From positions 1,302,001 through 1,366,000 of the forward strand of contig NZ_CP040788.1 in assembly GCF_021922985.1 (NCBI RefSeq): 64,000 bases of DNA. Direction: 5' to 3'. The position numbers and the translations under genes were made by a program. This DNA comes from Clavibacter michiganensis subsp. tessellarius (GTDB lineage Bacteria > Actinomycetota > Actinomycetes > Actinomycetales > Microbacteriaceae). The notes below the pieces were generated by a model. That model was not told where the DNA came from and ran no database searches. It saw only the letters and a list, made by a program, of their open reading frames with translations. Shown piece after piece: positions 1-8,267 of this stretch (positions are counted from its first letter, which is position 1; each line of letters begins with the position of its first letter).

Positions 1-82
1 CGATCACGCCGTCGCGCACGAGCACGTCGACGGGCGCGGCGGATCCGGGCAGGCGTCCGCCCGCGAGCAGCAGCGCGGTCAC
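1..82 (-). CDS. amidohydrolase-like protein, N-terminal fragment
   Basis: Only the first 27 codons lie in the window; the gene runs off the left edge. The start is a GTG at 82, whose GTGA overlaps the stop of the upstream paiB-like gene by 4 nt, the junction type used throughout this window. The visible peptide begins VTALLLAGGRLPG and continues with VDVLVRDGVI. That pattern (short beta strand, AGGR, then VLVRDG) is typical of the N-terminal beta sandwich of metal-dependent amidohydrolases such as cytosine deaminase or dihydroorotase relatives. No catalytic residue is in view, so the substrate cannot be given. Confidence 0.45.
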   Translation of the reverse strand, partial: MTALLLAGGRLPGSAAPVDVLVRDGVI

Positions 83-819
83 TCGGGGCGCTCCGCCGTC
101 GCGGCCGGGGTCGGGGCGGCGTCCGCGGCGGCGTCGGCGTCTGCGTCGGCGGTCGAGGCGTCAGCGGCCGGGGCGTCGGCGGCGCGCGCCTGCGCCCGGC
201 GCATCTCCGCGGCGAGCGCCGGGTTCGGGTACTCCGCGCCGTGCTCCAGCTCGTGGAGCACGCGCTCGACGACGTGCGGCGGCTTGTTCTGGCTGAGCTT
301 GGCCTTGGCGACGAACCGGGTGGCGACGAGCCGCAGGCCGACGGTGCCGGCGCTGATCCGGGCGGAGTACGCGGCGTCGGCGACCGTGCCCGCCATGCGG
401 CGCGGCTCGGGCATGCGGTCCTCGAAGCGGTCCACCAGCTGCTCGAGCACCCGCAGGTTCTCCTCGGGCGAGAGGATCTCGACGCGGCAGGTCAGGTGCG
501 CGCTGACGTGGTTCCAGGTGGGCACGGCGGGGTCGGCGTCGTACCAGCCGGGCGACACGTAGCCGTGCGGGCCCTGCACGAGGACGAGGACCTCGCCGTC
601 GGCGCCGTCCCGCTGGCCGAGCTCGTGGATCCGCTCGTCGGGGCGCCCCACGTGGGTGAGGAGCGTGAGGTCGTCGCGGTCGGGATCCAGCAGCACCGGG
701 TAGTGCGAGGCGACGAGCCCGGCGCCCGTGCCGCTGACGATCGTGGCCCACGGGTTCTCGTCCACGAGGCGGCGGATCTCGGCGACGTCCTCGAGCGCGA
801 AGGACGGGTTCTCCCTCAC
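79..819 (-). CDS. PaiB-like FMN-binding protein
   Basis: A 246-residue protein resembling the PaiB family, described as FMN-binding negative transcriptional regulators with a split-barrel flavin fold. Family-like features are the N-terminal MRENPSFALEDVAEIRRL, the PxxTWNHVSAHLTCRVE stretch near residues 100-115, and the later block ending KLSQNKPPHVVERVL (about residues 175-190). The last 40 residues are Ala/Asp-rich low complexity and outside the fold. A TAGCAT hexamer about 55 nt upstream could be a -10 box. The gene is translationally coupled to the amidohydrolase fragment. Bacillus PaiB represses sporulation and protease genes; the role here is unknown, and a flavin-dependent detoxifying role is as likely as DNA binding, since no helix-turn-helix is evident. 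Confidence 0.85.
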   Translation of the reverse strand: MRENPSFALEDVAEIRRLVDENPWATIVSGTGAGLVASHYPVLLDPDRDDLTLLTHVGRPDERIHELGQRDGADGEVLVLVQGPHGYVSPGWYDADPAVPTWNHVSAHLTCRVEILSPEENLRVLEQLVDRFEDRMPEPRRMAGTVADAAYSARISAGTVGLRLVATRFVAKAKLSQNKPPHVVERVLHELEHGAEYPNPALAAEMRRAQARAADAPAADASTADADADAAADAAPTPAATAERPE

Positions 820-943
820 CGGGCGGCCCGCCGCGGCTCGAGGGCGGGCGGGGACGCGAGGGGCATGACGGGATGCTACCGGCCGCCGGGCGCCGCTCCC
901 GTCACCGGCGCCGGCCCGGCCGACCCGTGCGTCCGACGCCGGA

Positions 944-2671
944 TCAGCGCGCCCGCAGCCCCGGGAACTGGTCGTCGCGCCACTCCCCGTCGAGCCGCTC
1001 CCCCGCGTCGGCGGCCGCGACCTCGCGCTGCCGCAGCTCGACCCGGCGGATCTTCCCCGAGGCGGTCTTCGGCAGCTCCCCGAACTCCACGCGTCGCACG
1101 CGCATGAACGCCGGGCACCGCTCGCGCGCGTGCTTCAGCACGGCGAACGCGGTCTCCTCGTCGGGCTCCCACCCGGCGGCGAGGTGCACGTACGCCTTCG
1201 CGACGTTGAGCCGCACGGGATCCGGCGCGCCCACGACCGCGGCCTCCGCGACGGCCGGGTGCTCGATCAGGACGCTCTCGACCTCGAACGGCGAGATCTT
1301 GTAGTCCGAGGACTTGAAGATGTCGTCGGTGCGGCCGATGAAGGTGATGGTCCCGTCGGGGTCGCGCCGGGCGACGTCGCCCGTGTGGAAGAGCCCGTCG
1401 CGCATCGCCTCCGCGGTGCGCTCCTCGTCGCCGAGGTAGCCGGCCATGAGGTTCACGGGCCGGGTGGCGAGGTCGAGGCAGATCTCGCCCTCGTCGGCGC
1501 GGTCGCCCGTGACGGGATCCACGAGCACGAGGTCGACGCCCGGCAGCGGCGTGCCCATCGAGCCCGGCACGACGGGGGCGCCGGGCGGGTTCGCGACGAT
1601 GGCGGTGGTCTCGGTCTGGCCGTAGCCGTCGCGGATCACGAGCCCCCACCACTCCTCGATGCGCGCGATGACCTCGGGGTTGAGCGGCTCGCCCGCCGAC
1701 ATGATCTCGCGGAGCCTCCCCGGCCGCTCGCGGATCCCGGCCTGGATGAGCATCCGCCACACGGTCGGCGGCGCGCAGAACGTCGTGACCTCCGCGCGGT
1801 CGAGCTGCTCCACGAGCGCGTGCGCGTCGAAGCGCGCGTAGTCGTGCACGAACACGGTGGCCTCCGCGATCCACGGCGCGAAGAAGCAGCTCCACGCGTG
1901 CTTGCCCCAGCCGGGCGAGCTGATGGCGAGGTGCACGTCGCCGGGCCGCAGCCCCAGCCAGTACGTGGTCGAGAGGTGCCCGACGGGGTACGAGACGTGC
2001 GTGTGCACGACCATCTTCGGCTTGCTCGTGGTGCCGGAGGTGAAGTACACGAGCGCCGGATCCGTGGACGCGACGGCCACGCCCACGGGCTCGGCCGCTG
2101 CGTGGTCGGCGTCGCGGTAGTCGGTCCAGCCGGCCGCCGTAGGCGCGCCGTCGGACGCGCCGTCGGGCGCGCCGATCGCGATGCGCAGGAAGCCGCCCGG
2201 CACCTCGTCGAGCACGTCGGCGTGCGCGGCGTCGGCGATGACGGCGCGCACGCCCGCGCGCTCGACGCGGTCGGCGAGGTCCGCGGATCCGAGCACGGTG
2301 GAGGTGGGCAGGATCACGGCGCCCGCCTTCATGATCGCGAGCATCGACTCCCACAGCTCCACCCGGTTGCCGAGCATGAGCATGACGTGGTCGCCCTTCC
2401 GCACCCCGAGGCCGACGAGCCAGGTCGCGACCCGGTCGGAGCGCGTCGCCATCTCGTCGAAGGTGACGCTGCGCTCGGATCCGTCGCCGGCCACGACGCG
2501 CAGCGCCACCCGGTCGTTCCCGCGCGCGATCCCATCGAACCAGTCGACCGCCCAGTTGAAGGACTCCCCCACGTCCGGCCAGCGGAAGCGCGCCGCCGCG
2601 CCTGTCCGGTCGGTGCGCATCTCCTGCAGGAGGTCACGGGCGGCGCGGTAGAAGGAGTTGGCTTCGGTCAT
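944..2671 (-). CDS. AMP-dependent acyl-CoA synthetase
   Basis: A 575-residue adenylate-forming ligase that activates a carboxylic acid with ATP and joins it to CoA. Visible landmarks are the AMP-binding loop YFTSGTTSKPKM near residue 210, the A5-type motif GYGQTET near 335, the hinge-region THDLFHTGD-like block (LFHTGDVARRDPDG) and the C-terminal KTASGKIRR, whose Lys is the adenylation lysine of the family. Length and the N-terminal FNWAVDWFDGIA resemble medium-chain or acetyl-CoA synthetase relatives; the substrate is not determined. The frame stays open for 19 more codons upstream, but the ATG at 2671 fits the family start and has a weak purine stretch (AGGATGG) before it. It is divergent from the alpha/beta hydrolase at 2796. 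Confidence 0.9.
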   Translation of the reverse strand: MTEANSFYRAARDLLQEMRTDRTGAAARFRWPDVGESFNWAVDWFDGIARGNDRVALRVVAGDGSERSVTFDEMATRSDRVATWLVGLGVRKGDHVMLMLGNRVELWESMLAIMKAGAVILPTSTVLGSADLADRVERAGVRAVIADAAHADVLDEVPGGFLRIAIGAPDGASDGAPTAAGWTDYRDADHAAAEPVGVAVASTDPALVYFTSGTTSKPKMVVHTHVSYPVGHLSTTYWLGLRPGDVHLAISSPGWGKHAWSCFFAPWIAEATVFVHDYARFDAHALVEQLDRAEVTTFCAPPTVWRMLIQAGIRERPGRLREIMSAGEPLNPEVIARIEEWWGLVIRDGYGQTETTAIVANPPGAPVVPGSMGTPLPGVDLVLVDPVTGDRADEGEICLDLATRPVNLMAGYLGDEERTAEAMRDGLFHTGDVARRDPDGTITFIGRTDDIFKSSDYKISPFEVESVLIEHPAVAEAAVVGAPDPVRLNVAKAYVHLAAGWEPDEETAFAVLKHARERCPAFMRVRRVEFGELPKTASGKIRRVELRQREVAAADAGERLDGEWRDDQFPGLRAR

Positions 2672-2769
2672 GGGTCCATCCTGCTGCCCGCGCCCCGGTG
2701 CGCGCCGCAGGCGATCCGGAGACCGCACCGCTCCGCGGACGGCTCCGAAGCATTTCAGTAGTGCACGAA

Positions 2770-2781
2770 CTCATGAATGAG
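2770..2781. promoter_or_regulatory. inverted repeat in a divergent intergenic region
   Basis: CTCAT-GA-ATGAG, a perfect 5-bp inverted repeat with a 2-bp centre, lies 14 nt before the ATG of the hydrolase at 2796 and in the 124-bp gap between two divergent genes. Position suits an operator for the rightward gene, but the arms are short and no regulator is known. Confidence 0.25.
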
Positions 2782-2795
2782 GGAAGGACGATCGC

Positions 2796-3632
2796 ATGAC
2801 CGAGATCACCGCCCACCACGGGCTCCTGAAGGACACGAACCTGCACGTCGACGACACCGGCGGCTCCGGCCGCCCCGTGGTCCTGATCCACGGCTGGCCC
2901 CTGTCCGGCGAGTCGTGGAAGAAGCAGGTGCCCGCGTTCGAGGCCGCCGGCTACCGCGTCATCACCTACGACCGCCGTGGCTTCGGCCGCAGCGACAAGC
3001 CGCTCACGGGCTACGACTACGACACGTTCGCGTCGGACCTCGACGCCGTGCTCACCGAGCTCGACCTCCGCGACGTGACCCTGGTCGGGTTCTCGATGGG
3101 CGGCGGCGAGATCGCCCGCTACATCGGCACCCGCGGCGAGGAGCGCCTGCACAGCGTGGTCTTCGCGTCCGCCGTGCCGCCGTACCTGGAGAAGACCGAC
3201 GACAACCCGGACGGCCCGCTCACGAAGGACGCCGCCGCCGAGATGACCGCCGGCCTCACCAAGGACGAGGACTCCTTCTACGACGAGTTCACGACCGGGT
3301 TCTTCTCGGCGAACGGCGTGCTCAAGGTCACCGAGGCGGAGCGCCAGGAGGCGATCGCCCTCGCGCACCAGTCGAAGAAGCACGCGGCGCTCGCGTCGAT
3401 GGCCGCGTTCGCGACCACGGACTTCCGCGACGACCTCACCAAGGTCACGGTGCCGACTCTCGTCATCCACGGCGACAGCGACGCGACCGTGCCGTTCGAG
3501 GGATCCGGCGAGCGCACGCACCAGGCCATCGCCGGCTCCGAGCTGCACGTCGTGGAGGACGCCCCGCACGGCGTCACGGTCAGCCACCCCGAGGAGTGGA
3601 ACCAGGCCGTGCTGGAGTTCCTGAAGAAGTAG
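2796..3632 (+). CDS. alpha/beta hydrolase, non-heme chloroperoxidase-like
   Basis: A 278-residue cytoplasmic alpha/beta hydrolase. The oxyanion-hole strand is VVLIHGWPLSGESW, the nucleophile elbow is GFSMGGGE with Ser near residue 102, the acid follows VIHGDSDATVP and the histidine is in EDAPHGV near residue 255. The overall pattern, with YDRRGFGRSDKP after strand 4, is that of cofactor-free haloperoxidases and esterases; members often have ordinary esterase or perhydrolase activity, so the name does not fix the substrate. A good ribosome site (GAGGGAAGG) precedes the ATG. It is monocistronic and ends at a hairpin shared with the convergent gene. Confidence 0.9.
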   Translation: MTEITAHHGLLKDTNLHVDDTGGSGRPVVLIHGWPLSGESWKKQVPAFEAAGYRVITYDRRGFGRSDKPLTGYDYDTFASDLDAVLTELDLRDVTLVGFSMGGGEIARYIGTRGEERLHSVVFASAVPPYLEKTDDNPDGPLTKDAAAEMTAGLTKDEDSFYDEFTTGFFSANGVLKVTEAERQEAIALAHQSKKHAALASMAAFATTDFRDDLTKVTVPTLVIHGDSDATVPFEGSGERTHQAIAGSELHVVEDAPHGVTVSHPEEWNQAVLEFLKK

Positions 3633-3648
3633 GACGCACCACCGCTCG

Positions 3649-3687
3649 CGCAGGGGCGTCGATCCGATCCGGGTCAGCGCCCCTGCG
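3649..3687. terminator. bidirectional hairpin between convergent genes
   Basis: A 10-bp perfect stem CGCAGGGGCG / CGCCCCTGCG with a 19-nt loop lies between the convergent hydrolase (stop at 3632) and the HTH gene, whose last codons form part of the right arm. No strong U-tract is seen on either strand. Confidence 0.55.
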
Positions 3688-4021
3688 TGCGCTTGTAGGG
3701 CTTCGGCTGGCCCTTGACCACGGGCGCGCGGCCCTGGCCCTTGGACGCCTTCGCCTTGCCACCCGCGGGCGGCCGCGGCGGCTCGGGCGGGGTCGACGGC
3801 TTCGCGAGCTCCTCGAGCGCCTCCTCGTAGGCGAGGCGGCCGGCCTTGGTCAGGCGCGTCTCGGTGGCCTGCGGGTCGAAGACGGACTTGCCGTAGTGCT
3901 CCTCGACCGCGCGGATGGAGGAGGCGAGCTTCGCGCGCGAGATGCCGAGCTGATCCGCCGCCTTCGGGTGGTGCAGCACCTCGGCCGCGACCACGAAGTG
4001 ACGCTGGTGGCTGATCTTCAC
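3674..4021 (-). CDS. short protein with LysR-type HTH and basic tail
   Basis: A 115-residue protein. Residues 1-70 match the winged helix-turn-helix of LysR regulators: FVVAAEVLHHPKAADQLGIS, then SRAKLASSIRAVEEHYG and FDPQATETRLTKAGRLAYEEA. The roughly 200-residue effector-binding domain of normal LysR proteins is absent; instead residues 76-115 are Pro/Lys/Gly-rich and strongly basic. The GTG start is chosen because GAGAGG lies 9 nt upstream and the HTH begins right after it. Similar stand-alone HTH proteins occur in actinobacteria, but I know of no tested function. It probably binds DNA; the basic tail could add nonspecific affinity. Confidence 0.75.
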   Translation of the reverse strand: MKISHQRHFVVAAEVLHHPKAADQLGISRAKLASSIRAVEEHYGKSVFDPQATETRLTKAGRLAYEEALEELAKPSTPPEPPRPPAGGKAKASKGQGRAPVVKGQPKPYKRTQGR

Positions 4022-4138
4022 GTGCGTGAGCCTCTCGTCGCGGCGGACGCCGGACCCCCACGGTACAGGGCGGGTGCCGCCGCCCGGGGCGCGGCCGGTA
4101 GCGTCGACGCGGGCGGACGACCCGGACGGAGGCGCGGC

Positions 4139-4756
4139 ATGGCGGGACTCGAGGTCGTGGCGGCCGTGCTGATCCGCGACGGGCGCGCCCTCGCCTGCCG
4201 CCGCGCGCCGCACACGTCGGGCGCCGGCACGTGGGAGTTCCCGGGCGGCAAGGTCCAGCCGGGCGAGGCGCCGCGGGCGGCGCTCGCGCGCGAGATCCGC
4301 GAGGAGCTCGGGATCGACGTGACGGTCGGCGCGCTCGTCGACCGCTCCGAGGTCCCCGTGGGCGACCGCGTGATCGACCTCGCCTGCTACCTCGTGGGTC
4401 CGGTCGGCGACATGCCCGCCGCGAGCACCGACCACGACGAGCTCCGCTGGGTGCCGCTCGCGGACCTCGGCGGGCTCGACTGGTCGGCGCCGGACCTGCC
4501 CGCCGTGCGGCGGCTCGTGCTGCAGGCGCGGCATCCGCACGCCGACTGGGTCATCGACGTCGGGGCGGCGCGGCCGGTCCCGGATCCGGAGCGGGACCGG
4601 CACGCGGCGCGCCTCGCCGAGCTCTCCGCCGGCCACGCGGACGCCGGCGCGCTCCGGTCCGGCGTGCGCGCGGCCCACGCGGCGGGCCTCGACGAGCACC
4701 GCATCGCGGTCGCCGCGCGGCTGTCACTCGCGGACGTGCGCGCGCGCCTCGGCTGA
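4139..4756 (+). CDS. MutT-like Nudix hydrolase
   Basis: A 205-residue Nudix protein. The Nudix box is complete: GGKVQPGE followed by REIREELGI (residues about 37-60), the Mg-binding glutamates being in REIREE. The N-terminal strands (VAAVLIRDGRALACRR) match MutT/CTP-pyrophosphohydrolase relatives. Residues beyond 130 form an extra C-terminal segment ending in a small helical motif (DEHRIAVAARLSLADVRARL) that looks like a degenerate HTH. GGAGG six bases before the ATG is the ribosome site. Likely cleaves oxidised or non-canonical nucleoside triphosphates; the exact substrate is open. Confidence 0.88.
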   Translation: MAGLEVVAAVLIRDGRALACRRAPHTSGAGTWEFPGGKVQPGEAPRAALAREIREELGIDVTVGALVDRSEVPVGDRVIDLACYLVGPVGDMPAASTDHDELRWVPLADLGGLDWSAPDLPAVRRLVLQARHPHADWVIDVGAARPVPDPERDRHAARLAELSAGHADAGALRSGVRAAHAAGLDEHRIAVAARLSLADVRARLG

Positions 4757-4943
4757 CGGGTCCTCTCGACGCGGGACGGCGGACGGCACGCGCGCGTGAG
4801 GCGCATCCCGGTGCCGCGCGCGGATCCTCAACAGCCGGCGGCGCTGGGGAGAGCGGCGGCGCCCGACTGCCCAGACACCCGTAACGTCTCGCCGCACCCT
4901 GCGGCGCTCGCCGCCGGGCCCCTCACGAACAGAGAGATGACCC

Positions 4944-5840
4944 ATGTCCGTCATGTCCTCCGCCCTGCGCCGACCCGCCGCGGTCGCCGCCCTCGCGCTC
5001 GTCGCGACGCTGGCGATCCCGACCGCCGCGCAGGCGTCCGCGCCCGTCCACCACCCGGCCCCCAGCACCGCCCGTCACCACCACGCGCCGTTCGCCGTGC
5101 GCACCACGGTCGTCCCGAAGAAGTCCGTGAAGGCCTTCGGCGGCGGCGTCCTCTACGAGCCCCAGGACACCGGCAAGCCCGTCCTCGGCGCCGTCGTCAT
5201 CACGCCCGGCTTCACGGACACCAGCGCCGACGAGAAGGAGTACGCGGAGCTCGTCGCCTCGCAGGGCTTCGTCGCGTTCGCGATCGACACGCTCGACGTC
5301 GGCGACGTCCCCGCCGACCGGGCCACCCAGATGCTCGCGGCCGTCGACTGGCTCACGGGCTCGAGCCCGGTGAAGCACGAGGTCTCGCCCGACCGCGTCG
5401 GCCTCCTGGCCTTCTCGTTCGGCGGCGGCGGCGCGATGCAGGCGGCGCAGTCGCGCCCGTCCATCAAGGCCGTGGTGGCCATGATGCCGTTCGACGGGCC
5501 GCCGGAGGACGACCCGAAGGCGACGACCCCGGAGTACCCGAAGCTGACGTCCCCGACCCTCGTCATCACGGGCCAGAAGGACGACATCGCCGTCCCGAAG
5601 GACTACGGCAAGCCCGCCTACGACTCCATCCCCGCCGGCACGCCCAAGCAGTACCTGGAGCTGACGGGCCTCGGCCACGGCGCCGGCGAGCACGTGCCGG
5701 CCGGCACGATCCGCGTCGCCGTCACGGCGTACCTCAAGCGCTACCTCGACGACAACCACGAGTACACGAAGTTCATCTGCCCGGCGCCGAAGGCCACCGG
5801 CCCCATCAGCGCGTCGGACAGCTCCTGCCCGACGGGCTGA
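4944..5840 (+). CDS. secreted alpha/beta hydrolase (cutinase/dienelactone hydrolase-like)
   Basis: A 298-residue exported hydrolase. A Sec signal peptide is clear: basic SSALRRP, hydrophobic AVAALALVATLAI, and an AQA-SA cleavage region near residue 32; a His/Pro-rich linker follows. The fold resembles actinobacterial cutinases and polyester hydrolases: VVITPGFTDT (oxyanion side), nucleophile elbow FSFGGGG with Ser near 158, acid in VITGQKDD and His in LGHGAG near 258. Two cysteines near the C terminus (FICP and SSCP) probably form a disulphide, as in that family. In a plant-associated host it may act on cutin or other esters, but this is inference. The gene stands alone and ends at a strong hairpin. 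Confidence 0.85.
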   Translation: MSVMSSALRRPAAVAALALVATLAIPTAAQASAPVHHPAPSTARHHHAPFAVRTTVVPKKSVKAFGGGVLYEPQDTGKPVLGAVVITPGFTDTSADEKEYAELVASQGFVAFAIDTLDVGDVPADRATQMLAAVDWLTGSSPVKHEVSPDRVGLLAFSFGGGGAMQAAQSRPSIKAVVAMMPFDGPPEDDPKATTPEYPKLTSPTLVITGQKDDIAVPKDYGKPAYDSIPAGTPKQYLELTGLGHGAGEHVPAGTIRVAVTAYLKRYLDDNHEYTKFICPAPKATGPISASDSSCPTG

Positions 5841-5856
5841 TCCGTCCGCTCGTCCC

Positions 5857-5890
5857 GCGCGGCGTCCGACCTCCCGGTCGGGCGCCGCGC
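5857..5890 (+). terminator. hairpin after the secreted hydrolase
   Basis: GCGCGGCG-t-CCGACC pairs with GGTCGG-g-CGCCGCGC around a short loop, 17 nt after the hydrolase stop. The stem is very GC-rich with no U-tract, as is common in actinobacteria. Confidence 0.6.
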
Positions 5891-6080
5891 CCGCGTCCGG
5901 GATCCGGGTCGTAGGGTATGGACGATCCACCATCCGCCCCCGCCTCGCGCGGGCCGGCAACCGAACGGAGCGCTGATCGCGCTGAGCACCACCCCGCCCG
6001 CGGATCCGCGCCGCCCCCGCCGGGACCCCGGCGCCGCGCGTCCGCCGCGCCAGCGCCGCCGCCGCGTCAACCCGCAGGAG

Positions 6081-7517
6081 ATGCGCGACGTCCGCGCGCG
6101 CCTCCGCGGCACCATCTACGAGGGCACCGAGCCCGCCCACGGCCGCCTCGGCGACCTCTACTCCCCGCGCCAGATCGTCGACTTCTGCCTCGACCTCGGC
6201 GAGGTGATGCTCGCCTCCGGCGCCGACGTGCGCGCGGTCGAGATCGCCATCGTCGCCGTGAGCACGAAGTGGAACCTGGCGCCGCTGGAGCTCGACATCA
6301 CGGGCACGGCCATCACCATCCAGTACGCGCCGCACGAGGGACCGCCGCTCGTGAAGCTGCGCGTGGTCACGGCCGAGGGCAGCGACCTCCACCGGCTGTC
6401 GCTCGTGTACCAGATCGTCGACGAGCTCCTCCACGACGACCGGGACATGACGAGCGCCGTCGACGGCCTCGTCGAGGTGCTCAAGTCGCCGCCGCGCTGG
6501 CCGTCGTGGATCACCGACGCGGCCATGGGCCTCTTCGGCGTCTCCGTCTCGCTGCAGGCCGGCGGCTCGCTCGCGGGCGCGATCGGCGCGTTCCTCCTGA
6601 TGATCGGCTCGATGGTGCTCGGCCGGCAGCTCGCGCGCCGCGGCATCCCGCCGTTCTTCGTGGTGGCCGTGCAGTCGGCCGCCGTCGCCGCGGTCGGCAC
6701 GCTCGCCATCTGGTCGGGCGTCATGCCGGCCGGCAGCGCGGCCGCGATGGTCGCGGCGGTGGTGGTGCTGATCCTCCCCCACGTCACGATCGTCACGTGG
6801 GCGCAGGACGCCATCTCGGGGTTCCGGGCCATGGCGCTGTCGCGGGCGATGATCATCGTGCTCATCGTCGCGGGCATCGCCGTCGGCATCCCGGGCGGCC
6901 TCGCGCTCACGGCGGGCGTCGACATCGAGGTGGACCCCACCGACATCACGCTCCGCTCCCTGCCCTTCTGGATGCTGCTCATCACCACGTTCTTCGCGGC
7001 CGGCGCGACCGGCATCACGCAGGGCGCCAACGCGCGCGTGATGCCCGTGGCCATCGCCGTCGCGCTCGTGGGCACGGCCTCGCTCTACGTCCTCAAGGCC
7101 GCGGGCGTGCCGCTGCTCGCCGCGACCTTCCTCGTCGCGACGCTGCTCGGCGCGCTCGGGACGGTGGTCGCGGCGCGCCTGCGCGTGTCGGCCACGGCGA
7201 TCGCGGTGCCCGCCTTCTGCGGGTCGTTGCTGCCGTCGCTCGCGGTCGCCTCGGCGCTGCTCAACTCGATGGCCGGCACCTCCGGCGCGACGGGCGCGTT
7301 CGTCGGCGCGATGGCGACGACCCTCGCGATCGGCGCGGGCCTCGTGCTCGGCAGCCTCCTCGCGACACCGCAGGCGCGCCGGCACCTCCGCCGCCGCTCG
7401 AAGCGCGTGGTCGTGCAGTCGGTGCGGCTGGACACGACGCCCATCGGCATCATCCGGGACCCCGCGCTCCTGGATCCGCCGCAGCGGCCGGCGGGCGGCG
7501 GCGTCGACCTCGGCTGA
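6081..7517 (+). CDS. ThrE-family threonine/serine exporter
   Basis: A membrane protein of at least 478 residues. Residues 1-140 are the soluble ThrE N-terminal domain (FCLDLGEVMLASGADVRAVE, later DLHRLSLVYQIVDELL), and from about 145 there are around ten hydrophobic segments in two blocks, matching the fused ThrE architecture of Corynebacterium that exports threonine and serine. The ATG at 6081 is an uncertain start: GCAGGAG abuts it with no spacing. The frame stays open upstream, and a CTG at 5982, 11 nt after GGAG, would add 33 Arg/Pro-rich residues. TAGGGT at 5913-5918 could be the -10 box. Confidence 0.85.
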   Translation: MRDVRARLRGTIYEGTEPAHGRLGDLYSPRQIVDFCLDLGEVMLASGADVRAVEIAIVAVSTKWNLAPLELDITGTAITIQYAPHEGPPLVKLRVVTAEGSDLHRLSLVYQIVDELLHDDRDMTSAVDGLVEVLKSPPRWPSWITDAAMGLFGVSVSLQAGGSLAGAIGAFLLMIGSMVLGRQLARRGIPPFFVVAVQSAAVAAVGTLAIWSGVMPAGSAAAMVAAVVVLILPHVTIVTWAQDAISGFRAMALSRAMIIVLIVAGIAVGIPGGLALTAGVDIEVDPTDITLRSLPFWMLLITTFFAAGATGITQGANARVMPVAIAVALVGTASLYVLKAAGVPLLAATFLVATLLGALGTVVAARLRVSATAIAVPAFCGSLLPSLAVASALLNSMAGTSGATGAFVGAMATTLAIGAGLVLGSLLATPQARRHLRRRSKRVVVQSVRLDTTPIGIIRDPALLDPPQRPAGGGVDLG

Positions 7518-7589
7518 GGCCCGGCGGCGCACGCCGCGGCCGCGCACGCCGCGGGCGCGTCCGGCGCGCGCGTCTGGCACGGTGGTGGG

Positions 7590-8267
7590 GTGAGGATCCT
7601 CGTGGTGGACGACGAGCGGCGGCTGGCCGACGGCATCCGGCGCGGGCTGCAGGCCGAGGGGTTCGCGGTCGACGTGGCGCACGACGGGGTCGACGGCCTG
7701 TGGTGGGCCCGCGAGAACCGCTACGACGCGATCCTCCTCGACCTGATGATGCCCGGCATGAGCGGCTGGGCCGTCTGCCGCACGCTCCGCGAGGAGGGCG
7801 TCTGGACGCCCGTCCTCGTCCTCACCGCCAAGGACGGCGAGTGGGACGAGGTCGAGGCGCTCGAGGCGGGCGCCGACGACTTCGTCACCAAGCCGTTCGC
7901 GTTCCCCGTGCTGGTGGCCCGGATCCGCGCCCTCGTCCGCCGCGGCGCCCCGGCGCGGCCGGTCGCGCACCGCATCGGCGACCTCGTCGTGGACCCGGGC
8001 CCGCGGCGGGCCTCGCGCGGCGGCGAGGAGATCGAGCTGACGAGCCGCGAGTTCGCGGTCCTGGAGTTCCTCGCGCGGAACGCCGGCCGCGTCGTGTCCA
8101 AGCGCGAGGTGGTGGCGAACGTGTGGGACGACGACTTCGACGGCGACCCCTCCATCGTCGAGGTGTACGTCGCGCACCTCCGCCGGAAGCTCGACCGGCC
8201 GTACGGCACGGCGACCATCGAGACGGTGCGGGGCGCGGGCTACCTGATGGGCGGATCCGATGCGTGA
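7590..8267 (+). CDS. OmpR-family response regulator
   Basis: A 225-residue two-component regulator. The receiver domain has the acidic pair VVDDE at residues 6-8, the phospho-acceptor Asp51 in LLDLMMPG, Thr in LTAKD and Lys in VTKPF near 101. The C-terminal winged helix (about 128-222) carries the family pattern LTSREFAVLEFLARN, SIVEVYVAHLRRKLD and TVRGAGYLM. The start is GTG. It overlaps the downstream kinase by 8 nt, so the pair is coupled. A direct repeat at 9673-9690 before the lipoprotein gene is a candidate target. Confidence 0.95.
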   Translation: MRILVVDDERRLADGIRRGLQAEGFAVDVAHDGVDGLWWARENRYDAILLDLMMPGMSGWAVCRTLREEGVWTPVLVLTAKDGEWDEVEALEAGADDFVTKPFAFPVLVARIRALVRRGAPARPVAHRIGDLVVDPGPRRASRGGEEIELTSREFAVLEFLARNAGRVVSKREVVANVWDDDFDGDPSIVEVYVAHLRRKLDRPYGTATIETVRGAGYLMGGSDA

